64,000 nucleotides of DNA from PNON01 sp963757065 (GTDB lineage: Bacteria; Chloroflexota; Anaerolineae; Anaerolineales; Anaerolineaceae): NCBI GenBank assembly GCA_963757065.1, contig CAVWQC010000007.1, forward strand, positions 310,001 through 374,000. The letters are read 5' to 3'. The notes beneath the pieces are model-generated. The model worked only from the letters and a program-made list of their open reading frames with translations. It was not told where the DNA came from and did no database searches. Shown here piece by piece: positions 8,277-15,524 of the stretch. The position numbers and the translations under genes are program-made. The first letter of the stretch is position 1, and the number at the start of each line of letters is the position of its first letter.

Positions 8277-9896
8277 TTAAATTGGCGGAATCGACTGGAA
8301 GGTCCAGTTGATATCGATGCCCTCATTCTTCATACGGTACCAGCGGGCGAAATAGAATACGAGGATACCCGAAATGATAAAGCCTGCCAGGGTACCCAGT
8401 GTTCCGGTGCCGATACGGCCACCAACAGCGGGGTACAGGAAGGAAGCAATGAGCATCCAGAGCAGGTAGCAGAATGTAATGCCACCGACAATAGTGATCA
8501 CTGGAACTTTGCCTATCTTCCGCTTGACAAATGCACTGGCGTTCTCAAACAATTCCGGCTTGGTGAAGGGGAACAAAGTGATAGCCAATACCGGGACAAG
8601 CTGAGTGCTTACAGCATAGAACACGAAGTTCAATTGTGCACCCATGACGCCGCCAGTCGCTGCATCGATGACACCGACCTCAGCAATTAAAGCAATGATG
8701 AGGATTGCGATGATCGGGCTGCGTAGAGTCGGGTGGATGTAGCAGATTTTTTCAGGAACGAGGCGGTCAAAGGACCACGCAAAGATAATTCGGCTGCAAT
8801 AGAAGAAGTATGTTTGTGCGAGGTTGATGAGGGTGTAGAACCAGGCAATAGCCACGATCCAGAGCATGATGAAGTTGGGTTTGAGGATGGCAGCATAGAA
8901 AGTGATCCAGGGCATGGGTTTGGCATCAGCTACGCCTGCATTACTCAGGTAGCTTTCTGCAGCGATCCACTCCAATGGTACCAGCCGTTGCAGCAGCATG
9001 GCTGCAACAACGAAAATTGCCCAGGTGACGATGAGAGAAGCCCAGGAACCAGCCAGCAGGGTTTTTTCAGCCTGTTTCACTTCACCAGCAAAGAAAGTTG
9101 GGATGTAATAACCGTAGAAGATCCAGAATCCCATGATCAAACCGGCCAGAGTCATCATGGCAACATTGGGATTGATCACCATACCGTTTGCTTTTGCCAG
9201 TTCAATCCTACCTGCATAACTGCCTGCGCCCATGAACTTGTCCCAGGCGGCAGGGAATGCATCAGCATTCGCTGTGCCTAATTGGAAGTAGATAAGGACC
9301 CAGGCAAGGATTCCCAGGAAGAAACCAACTTCCAAAATCCGTAGGATGGTTCGGGTGGGCAGGATCATCAGAAGGAATGTAATTACCGTGCATATGGAAC
9401 CGATGAGGATGATTCCGCCTTTGGTTACAGAGTAGTCTGCGAATGCAACGAAGGATGGATTATTGAAGACGATACCCATGGTTCGGAATAACACCGGGAA
9501 AGCGGTCTTCGGAATCCAGGCGATGAGAGATCCGGCAACCATGGCGCTGAAAATTACAAGGGTCCAGCTGGCAGCAAATGCCAGGGGAGCGCTGAGTGTA
9601 CGGCTGGCCATTGTGTAATCGGCTGCGGAACGAGGCATGGTTGCGCCGATGACGGAATACGTGTAGGCATGGAACAGGCAGAATAGCATGGCAACTGTAA
9701 GAACGCCGATAATGCTGCTGCCTGGCCAAACACCCGCCACCCACGAGAAAGGAATCAATCCCGATGATGACAGGCTGATGCAGTGCACGCCAAATACCAT
9801 GGCGCCAAAAATACCGATTGTCCGCACCAGACCAGAGCTTTTACGAGCATATAACTTTTTGTCCCCAACACCTGCGGGGGCATTCATTTCAGCCAT
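8277..9896 (-). CDS. APC-superfamily amino acid/polyamine permease
   Basis: 539 residues with about 12-13 hydrophobic helices. The N-terminal segment GLVRTIGIFGAMVFGVHCIS corresponds to the first helix of the amino acid-polyamine-organocation family, and MPRSAADYTMASRTLSAP matches the conserved '[PG]RSGGDYVYxSR' segment before helix 3. Helices and loops run to the C-terminal FARWYRMKNEGIDINW. It probably imports an amino acid or amine by cation coupling. It is the first structural gene after the GntR repressor (96 bp upstream), with AGGAGG before the ATG (complement of 9903-9908). This makes it the likely entry point for the operon's substrate. Specificity cannot be read from the sequence. 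Confidence 0.85.
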   Translation of the reverse strand: MAEMNAPAGVGDKKLYARKSSGLVRTIGIFGAMVFGVHCISLSSSGLIPFSWVAGVWPGSSIIGVLTVAMLFCLFHAYTYSVIGATMPRSAADYTMASRTLSAPLAFAASWTLVIFSAMVAGSLIAWIPKTAFPVLFRTMGIVFNNPSFVAFADYSVTKGGIILIGSICTVITFLLMILPTRTILRILEVGFFLGILAWVLIYFQLGTANADAFPAAWDKFMGAGSYAGRIELAKANGMVINPNVAMMTLAGLIMGFWIFYGYYIPTFFAGEVKQAEKTLLAGSWASLIVTWAIFVVAAMLLQRLVPLEWIAAESYLSNAGVADAKPMPWITFYAAILKPNFIMLWIVAIAWFYTLINLAQTYFFYCSRIIFAWSFDRLVPEKICYIHPTLRSPIIAILIIALIAEVGVIDAATGGVMGAQLNFVFYAVSTQLVPVLAITLFPFTKPELFENASAFVKRKIGKVPVITIVGGITFCYLLWMLIASFLYPAVGGRIGTGTLGTLAGFIISGILVFYFARWYRMKNEGIDINWTFQSIPPI

Positions 9897-9992
9897 TTTG
9901 TTTTCCTCCTAAGAGTAGGTATAGATTTTTGTATTTTTTCAACTGAAATTTTCTAAATTACTCCATTGACCTCCTTTCTTTCCCGGCCCGGT

Positions 9993-10736
9993 TTATCCGG
10001 ACAAATCATTCAAATTGACATCAGTATGGATGCGTGCATAATCGCTACGCAAATAATCCTGCGCAAAAACAATCGGCTGTCCGCTTTCTTTGCTGCGAAT
10101 AATTTTAACCAGCATCAATAAGGGAGATCCTTCATCCACTCGCAATTGCCGGGCGACTGCATCTGTGGCTGAAACCGCTTCAACTGTTTGTGATATGGAA
10201 CCCAGTTCATTTTTATAAACTCCGGTGAGAATATCAATGAACGAACTCTTCTCCAGGTCCCACTCCAACAAATCTGGAAAGCGTGCGCAAGGAAAAAAAA
10301 TGCGTTCCAATATTACGGGAACGCGGTTAGCAAAACGAAGGAGGATAATGCGATAAATTGGATTACCAATTTCGATCTTAAGGGTTTCTGCCAATCTTCG
10401 GCTGGCAACTATTTCGTCAAACTCCAGAAGCTGGGAGGCGGTTGTAATATTTCGGGATTGCATGGCCTGGATATAATTCACCATTTCGTGAGATTCATAA
10501 GTCATTTTAGGCTTGGCTACATATGTACCTGAACCATGCCGGCGCTCAAGCAAACCCTCATTGACAAGTTCTGTCAATGCTTTACGGACAGTCATTCTGC
10601 TTACGCCGAGGTCATCGCTGAATTCACGTTCCGATTGAATTTTATCTTCCGGAGACAGCTTACCAGATAGAATCAGCTCAGCGATATATTCCTGGATACG
10701 AACGAATAATGGTTTGTTGATGACTTCATTACTCAT
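9993..10736 (-). CDS. GntR-family regulator, HutC/UTRA subfamily
   Basis: 247 residues. The N-terminal winged helix (residues about 5-75) has the HutC/FarR pattern: PLFVRIQEYIAELILSGKL, then SEREFSDDLGVSRMTVRKAL and LLERRHGSGTYVA. The C-terminal UTRA ligand-binding domain (about 95-240) contains RRLAETLKIEIGNPIYRIILLR, FPCARFPDLLEWDLEKSSF and QDYLRSDYARIH. Family members bind short palindromes and are released by a small effector, usually the substrate of the adjacent operon. It is transcribed in front of the APC permease and divergently from the aldo/keto reductase, so it probably controls both and itself. A 10-bp sequence repeated in the intergenic region is a candidate operator. Confidence 0.9.
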   Translation of the reverse strand: MSNEVINKPLFVRIQEYIAELILSGKLSPEDKIQSEREFSDDLGVSRMTVRKALTELVNEGLLERRHGSGTYVAKPKMTYESHEMVNYIQAMQSRNITTASQLLEFDEIVASRRLAETLKIEIGNPIYRIILLRFANRVPVILERIFFPCARFPDLLEWDLEKSSFIDILTGVYKNELGSISQTVEAVSATDAVARQLRVDEGSPLLMLVKIIRSKESGQPIVFAQDYLRSDYARIHTDVNLNDLSG

Positions 10737-11195
10737 GAACCACTTCCCCGAAAACTGTTGAAATATTCCTGATTATTACAAAGTGGTATGCTATGAAAAT
10801 TTACGTAATTTACAGAATATTTATATAATTATCAAAATTGCCGGGAAAATACGAATATTAAAATGTATTATAGGGCGTATTTGTAAAGAATGCAATAGGG
10901 AAAACTGAAATAATGACAAAATATATTAAAATTTAGTAAACTAACCTAAAGTGGTATATGGTATAGTGTTGTTATAAACTACCATCTTTATTCAAACCGC
11001 CGAAAAGCAAAGCAATGGTAAATCCATAATATTTTCTTTTGAAGCCATTTAGAGGGAAACGATTCGAAGAATCCAAAATTTTACAACCATTTAATCTCCC
11101 AATTTTACTCGAACGAGGAAAGTATTGGTTGTAAGGCTAATAATATATACAATAGAGTCGTATACAAAAGAGAAATGATCGAAAGGGACAAAAAA
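10737..11195. promoter_or_regulatory. Divergent regulatory region with repeated candidate GntR sites
   Basis: This 459-bp AT-rich gap separates the GntR operon from the aldo/keto reductase gene. The sequence AAAGTGGTAT occurs twice in the same orientation, at 10780-10789 (40-50 bp upstream of the gntR start) and 10948-10957, and TGGTATAG...CTACCAT near 10958-10986 gives a loose dyad. TGGTAT half-sites are plausible for HutC-type regulators. No coding potential is seen. Confidence 0.4.
11125..11153 (+). promoter_or_regulatory. Candidate sigma-70 promoter for the aldo/keto reductase
   Basis: TTGGTT at 11125-11130, a 17-bp spacer and TACAAT at 11148-11153 give a good -10 and a weak -35. The start codon follows about 40 bp later. 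Confidence 0.35.
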
Positions 11196-12200
11196 ATGTA
11201 TATTAACCCGACATATGTTCCACTGGATAATAGATATGAATCAATGAATTTTGTTCGCTGCGGAAAAAGCGGTATTCAGCTACCACAGATATCTCTCGGA
11301 TTATGGCATAACTTTGGAGGGGTCGATCCCCTGGAAAATGGAAGGGCAATATTGCGACGAGCCTTCGATCTGGGTATTACTCATTTTGACCTGGCTAATA
11401 ATTATGGCCCACCCTATGGATCGGCTGAAGAGACATTCGGAAAAATTTATGCCAAAGATTTTAAACCGCTTCGGGATGAGTTGATCCTTTCAACAAAAGC
11501 CGGATGGGATATGTGGCCTGGACCATATGGTGATAGAGGTTCACGTAAATACCTTATCGCCAGTCTGGATCAAAGTTTGAAACGCATGGGTGTCGAATAC
11601 GTGGATATCTTTTACCATCACCGACCGGATCCGGAAACACCATTGGAAGAGACGATGGGTGCATTGGATCAAATCGTGCGCTCAGGGAAAGCGCTTTATG
11701 TTGGAATCTCTTCTTACGGTCCAGCCCAAACGGCTGAAGCGATGAAGATATTAAGGAAAATGGGTACGCCGTTATTAATTCATCAGCCTTCCTATAATAT
11801 GTTCGACCGCTGGGTGGAGGATGGATTACTTGATGTCCTTGAAAAAGGTGGAGTTGGGTGTATTGTATTTTCTCCTCTGGCTCAAGGACTTTTAACAAAC
11901 CGGTATTTGAATGGAATCCCGGAAGGATCTCGCGCTAATCGACGGATCGCTTACTTAAATGCCAACGATGTGACACCGGATATCGTTGCTAAAGTCCGCA
12001 AGTTGGATGTGATCGCCCAAAAACGAAATCAGACCATGGCTCAAATGGCTTTGGCATGGATCCTTCGCAAACCTTCCATTACCTCAGCCCTGGTGGGAGC
12101 ATCCAGTCCTGAACAAATTGAAGATAGTATTAATGCATTGAAAAACCTTGAGTTCAGCTTTGAGGAGTTACGGGCGATAGATGAAGTGTTGGTTGGATAA
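11196..12200 (+). CDS. YghZ-type aldo/keto reductase (L-glyceraldehyde 3-phosphate reductase-like)
   Basis: 334 residues, very similar in motifs to E. coli YghZ/Gpr, an NADPH-dependent reductase of the Kv-beta-related AKR14 group. Conserved blocks are RCGKSGIQLPQISLGLWHNF, FDLGITHFDLANNYGPP (catalytic Asp/Tyr), STKAGWDMWPGPYG (catalytic Lys), YVDIFYHHRPDPETP (catalytic His), ISSYGPAQT and the C-terminal cofactor loop LVGASSPEQIEDS. ATG 11196 is preferred to the in-frame ATG at 11175 because GAAAGGGA (11181-11188) sits 7 bp before it and the protein then starts like the family. Known relatives reduce aldehydes such as L-glyceraldehyde 3-phosphate and methylglyoxal. It is divergent from the GntR operon and may detoxify or process an aldehyde from that pathway (inference). 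Confidence 0.9.
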   Translation: MYINPTYVPLDNRYESMNFVRCGKSGIQLPQISLGLWHNFGGVDPLENGRAILRRAFDLGITHFDLANNYGPPYGSAEETFGKIYAKDFKPLRDELILSTKAGWDMWPGPYGDRGSRKYLIASLDQSLKRMGVEYVDIFYHHRPDPETPLEETMGALDQIVRSGKALYVGISSYGPAQTAEAMKILRKMGTPLLIHQPSYNMFDRWVEDGLLDVLEKGGVGCIVFSPLAQGLLTNRYLNGIPEGSRANRRIAYLNANDVTPDIVAKVRKLDVIAQKRNQTMAQMALAWILRKPSITSALVGASSPEQIEDSINALKNLEFSFEELRAIDEVLVG

Positions 12201-12232
12201 ATAATACTCAAATAAACCTGGTGAAGATTGTC

Positions 12233-12276
12233 AAAGCCAATCCATTGAAATATTGATGTGTAGATGGATTGGTTTT
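12233..12276 (+). terminator. Hairpin after the aldo/keto reductase
   Basis: AAAGCCAATCCAT (12233-12245) pairs with ATGGATTGGTTTT (12264-12276) with one G-T wobble, about 35 bp after the stop and before the next gene. A short T run ends the stem. Confidence 0.5.
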
Positions 12277-12318
12277 AATTCCGCTCACTATTGTCAGCCG
12301 ATATGGTTTAATTAATGT

Positions 12319-13042
12319 ATGAACCACACTCTGATCAAAAAGATTCTCCTTTCAGGAAAAATCACACTACATGGCCAATTTCTACGTGGTTCAAATTACA
12401 CCTTCCTGGCTCGTGCGGAAAGCAATGGTGACAATATCGAAGCAGTCTATAAACCAGCCCGTGGAGAACAGCCACTGTGGGATTTTCCTGCGAGTTCATT
12501 GGGGAAAAGGGAAGCAGCAGCATACGAGGTAAGCCAATATCTGGGGTGGGATCTGATTCCTCCTACTGTTTATCGGACGAAAAGTTTACCTCTCGGCGCG
12601 GGTTCTTTACAACTATTTTTTCGTCATGATCCACAAATTCATTATTTCAACATGGTTGAGGCGGAACGACCAAAATTATTGCAAGTGTGCATATTCGACT
12701 GCCTGGTCAATAATGCTGATCGAAAAGGCGGCCATGTCTTGCAGGATGAGGATGGACATCTTTGGTGCATCGATCAAGGGCTATGCTTCAATGAAGAAGA
12801 TAAACTACGAACTGTCATCTGGGATTTTGCAGGGCAATCAATTCCAGGAGATTTATTGAATGATATCCAGACGATTGGAGCAGGCATTGGAGAAGAATAC
12901 CGAGTTAACTGATATTCTTCAGAATTTGCTAAACCCGGCAGAAATTGGAGCTTTACGATTGCGATGCCGGCGCATTGTCTCTGACCCGAGATTACCAATT
13001 TATGATCAGAGCCGAAGAATGGTACCGTATCCGCCATTATAA
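12319..13042 (+). CDS. SCO1664-family (kinase-fold-like) protein, frameshifted near 12871
   Basis: About 240 residues after repair. It matches the SCO1664 family (TIGR03843), a distant relative of phosphatidylinositol kinase folds of unknown function. The features are EAVYKPARGEQPLWDFP (the family's 'VYKP..GE.PLWDFP'), LGKREAAAYEVSQYLGW, LIPPTVYR, FDCLVNNADRKGGHVL (catalytic-loop-like N-N-x-D-R-K-x-x-H) and HLWCIDQGLCFN (activation-loop-like ID-x-G). Frame 1 stops at 12912, but the other frame continues RLEQALEKNTELTDILQNLL and ends SRRMVPYPPL at 13042, the family's proline-rich end. Removing one A at about 12871 joins them. In actinobacteria these genes sit near mycothiol or proteasome genes; here the neighbour is homoserine dehydrogenase, 53 bp downstream. 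Confidence 0.8.
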
Positions 13043-13095
13043 ATCCGGTTTTGGGTTATGATATTAATGTAAATTGGAATCATACTGGAGAAAAA

Positions 13096-14121
13096 ATGGA
13101 AATCATTAAGATTGTCTTTATGGGATTTGGAAATGTAGGCCAGGCTTTAGCTCGACTATTAATTGAAAGACGGGATTTTGTAAATAAAAAATACAATATA
13201 GATTTTACCGTTACCGGAATATACACAAAACGGCATGGAGCTGCCATAAATTCTCAAGGTCTGGATATTGATCGCTCTTTACAGATCATATCAGATGGCG
13301 GTTCTTTGAATTCTGTTTCTGTACTTGAATGCCCTAAAGATGCGCTGGAGTTTATTCAGGCCTGTCCCGGAGACGTACTATTCGAAAACTCTCCGGTGAA
13401 TCATATTTCCGGGCAGCCTGCAATAGATCACCTTAAGGCAGGATTGGAATTTGGCATGAATGTGATCACTGCCAATAAAGGACCGGTAGTCCACGGATAT
13501 AAACAATTAACAGATTTGGCTGCCAGGCAGGGCAAACAGTTTCTGTTCGAATCTTCAGTGATGGATGGTGCGCCTATCTTTTCCCTGTTTCGAGAGGCAC
13601 TTCCAGGTCTGGAACTCCACGCCTTTCGTGGAATTCTGAATTCCTGTACCAATATGATCCTGACCCGTATGGAGAGTGGTGAAACATTTGACCAGGCGGT
13701 TGAATACGGCCGAAAGATCGGAATTACCGAGACTGATCCAAGTGCAGATGTGGATGGTTGGGATGCAGCGATAAAGGTGGCTGCATTGGTAACGGTTTTG
13801 ATGGGGGTTCCTTTATTACCTCAGGATATTATCAGGGAAGGAATTCGGGGAATCACTCCTGCTGAAATCCAAAAGGCCAGGGAACAAGGAAAGCGCTGGA
13901 AATTGGTGTGCAGCGCCAGGCGAGTTGGCGAACAAATAACCACCTCTGTAGCTCCAGAGATGGTCTCCCCTGATTCTCCCTTGTTCAGCATCAATGGGAC
14001 AAGTTCATATATTCAATTTGAAACTGATTCACTTCCCGGTTTGGGAATCGTAGAATCTGATCCCGGACCAAAAACGACGGCATACGGATTGTTTGCCGAT
14101 TGGCTCCAAACCCTCAGGTAA
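13096..14121 (+). CDS. hom: Homoserine dehydrogenase
   Basis: 341 residues; reduces aspartate semialdehyde to homoserine with NAD(P)H, the branch step to threonine and methionine. The Rossmann motif is IVFMGFGNVGQALARLL. NVITANKGPVV is the conserved dehydrogenase segment, followed by FESSVMDGAPIFSLFRE and FRGILNSCTNMILTRME, and the catalytic region ITETDPSADVDGWDAAIKVAAL carries the Asp and Lys residues of the active site. There is no C-terminal ACT domain, so allosteric threonine control through ACT is absent. ATG 13096 follows GGAG at 13087-13090; an in-frame upstream ATG at 13051 would add 15 non-family residues. The other aspartate-pathway genes (aspartate kinase and asd) are 28 kb away in this window. 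folK follows 12 bp downstream. Confidence 0.92.
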   Translation: MEIIKIVFMGFGNVGQALARLLIERRDFVNKKYNIDFTVTGIYTKRHGAAINSQGLDIDRSLQIISDGGSLNSVSVLECPKDALEFIQACPGDVLFENSPVNHISGQPAIDHLKAGLEFGMNVITANKGPVVHGYKQLTDLAARQGKQFLFESSVMDGAPIFSLFREALPGLELHAFRGILNSCTNMILTRMESGETFDQAVEYGRKIGITETDPSADVDGWDAAIKVAALVTVLMGVPLLPQDIIREGIRGITPAEIQKAREQGKRWKLVCSARRVGEQITTSVAPEMVSPDSPLFSINGTSSYIQFETDSLPGLGIVESDPGPKTTAYGLFADWLQTLR

Positions 14122-14133
14122 AAACAATATCCT

Positions 14134-14619
14134 GTGAATAAGCATGTAGTCTATCTCTCACTGGGCACGAACCTTGGTAGCAGGTTGGATAACCTGAAGC
14201 ATGCATTGGAAAGCCTGACAGAATTCTGCCAGGTGGTTGCTGCCTCCAGTATTTATGAGACTGATCCATGGGGATTTGAAGACCAACCCATTTTTTACAA
14301 TCAGGTGGTTAAAATTGAGACCGCTCTCGAACCAATACAATTACTGCAGGAGATAAAGGAAATAGAATTGGAAATGGGAAGGGTCCCCACCTTTCAATAT
14401 GGTCCAAGATTGATCGATATCGATATTCTCCTGTATGATGAATTAGTGATAAACTCCCCGCTATTAAAGATACCCCATCCACACATGAAATCACGGGCGT
14501 TCGTTCTCACTCCACTGACGGAAATTGCCCCAGATTTGGTCTTACCTGGAGAAAAAGTTGATGTTGAAACTTTAAACCGGGAAGTTGGCCTTTCTGGTAT
14601 TCGCAAGGTTGAGAATTAA
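14134..14619 (+). CDS. folK: 2-amino-4-hydroxy-6-hydroxymethyldihydropteridine pyrophosphokinase
   Basis: 161 residues starting at GTG. The enzyme transfers pyrophosphate from ATP to 6-hydroxymethyl-7,8-dihydropterin, the step before dihydropteroate synthase in folate synthesis. HPPK signatures are LSLGTNLGSRLDNL at the N-terminus, SSIYETDPWGFEDQPIFYNQVV, LQEIKEIELEMGR, and the signature GPRLIDIDILLYD with the Mg-binding D-x-D pair, then PHPHMKSRAFVLTPLTEIAP. It is complete and of normal length. Its stop is directly followed by the folP start (14621), so both folate genes are translationally coupled behind hom. Confidence 0.94.
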   Translation: MNKHVVYLSLGTNLGSRLDNLKHALESLTEFCQVVAASSIYETDPWGFEDQPIFYNQVVKIETALEPIQLLQEIKEIELEMGRVPTFQYGPRLIDIDILLYDELVINSPLLKIPHPHMKSRAFVLTPLTEIAPDLVLPGEKVDVETLNREVGLSGIRKVEN

Positions 14620-14620
14620 T

Positions 14621-15503
14621 ATGACAGACCTTTCAAATTTTCACTGGGGAGAAAAAACATACGTGATGGGTATTATTAATGTTACTCCGGACAGTTTTTC
14701 CGGCGATGGAATTTTGGCCGGTTCGGAGGTGCAAAAAAAAGCGCTTGATCAAGTCAGAAGTTTTATTAGTTCTGGCGTTGATATTATCGACATCGGGGGA
14801 GAATCCACACGGCCAGGTTCACAGGTCGTTTCGTGGCAGGAAGAAACTGACCGTGTCGTACCAGTTATCGCTGCTGTAAGAAAGGAAACCTATCTGCCAA
14901 TTTCGGTGGATACCTACAAATCTGAAGTAGCCGAAGCAGCGCTGAGTGCAGGTGCTGACTGGATCAATGATGTTTGGGGGTTGAGGGCAGACCCCAAAAT
15001 GGCTTCAGTGGCTGCCAGGGCAAAAGCACCGGTGGTCTTAATGCATAACCGCAGCAAACCGGCTGAAGCTGAATTACAAACACGACTGGGTGGTAGATAT
15101 ATCGGATCAGTTTACAACGACCTGATAGCTGATATCTCGGCAGAACTATTGGATTCAGTAAGTATTGCAACAAAGGCTGGGATAGAAAAAGACCACATCA
15201 TACTGGACCCGGGAATTGGTTTTGGGAAAACCATTGACCAGAATTTGGAATTGATCAACAGGTTGAATGAAATTTGTTCCCTTGGTTATCCGGTATTAAT
15301 TGGTCCATCCCGTAAATCCTTTATCGGTTACACCCTGGATCTACCGCCATCTGATCGAATTGGAAGGAACTGCGGCGGCGGTTGCAGTCGGTATTGTCAG
15401 AGGAGCATCCATCATCCGCGTCCACGATGTTATGCAAATTGTGAGAGTAGCCAGAATGACAGATGCAATTACCCGAATTGCTAAATCCTTCAGAATAAAT
15501 TAA
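14621..15503 (+). CDS. folP: Dihydropteroate synthase, frameshifted near 15362
   Basis: About 293 residues after repair. It condenses p-aminobenzoate with the pterin pyrophosphate made by FolK. Signatures are MGIINVTPDSFSGDG (pterin-binding N-terminus), DIIDIGGESTRPGSQ, ISVDTYKSEVAEAALSAGAD, WINDVWG, VVLMHNR, IILDPGIGFGKT and GYPVLIGPSRKSFIG with the conserved Lys/Ser. After PPSDRI the first frame turns into Cys/Arg-rich nonsense ending at 15484. The +1 frame supplies EGTAAAVAVGIVRGASIIRV, HDV and the end at 15503, exactly as expected. Deleting one G at 15362-15363 repairs it. Because the enzyme is normally essential, a sequencing indel is likelier than a true mutation. Confidence 0.88.
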
Positions 15504-15524
15504 CGACAAAATATTGCATAATAG

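Noticed and set aside
12860..13042. Separate 60-codon gene after the SCO1664-like protein
   Set aside because: Its sequence is the expected C-terminus of the preceding protein after one base is removed, so it is not a gene of its own.
15345..15370. Programmed frameshift in folP
   Set aside because: No slippery heptamer of the usual kind or downstream structure; many other genes in the window have similar single-base breaks.
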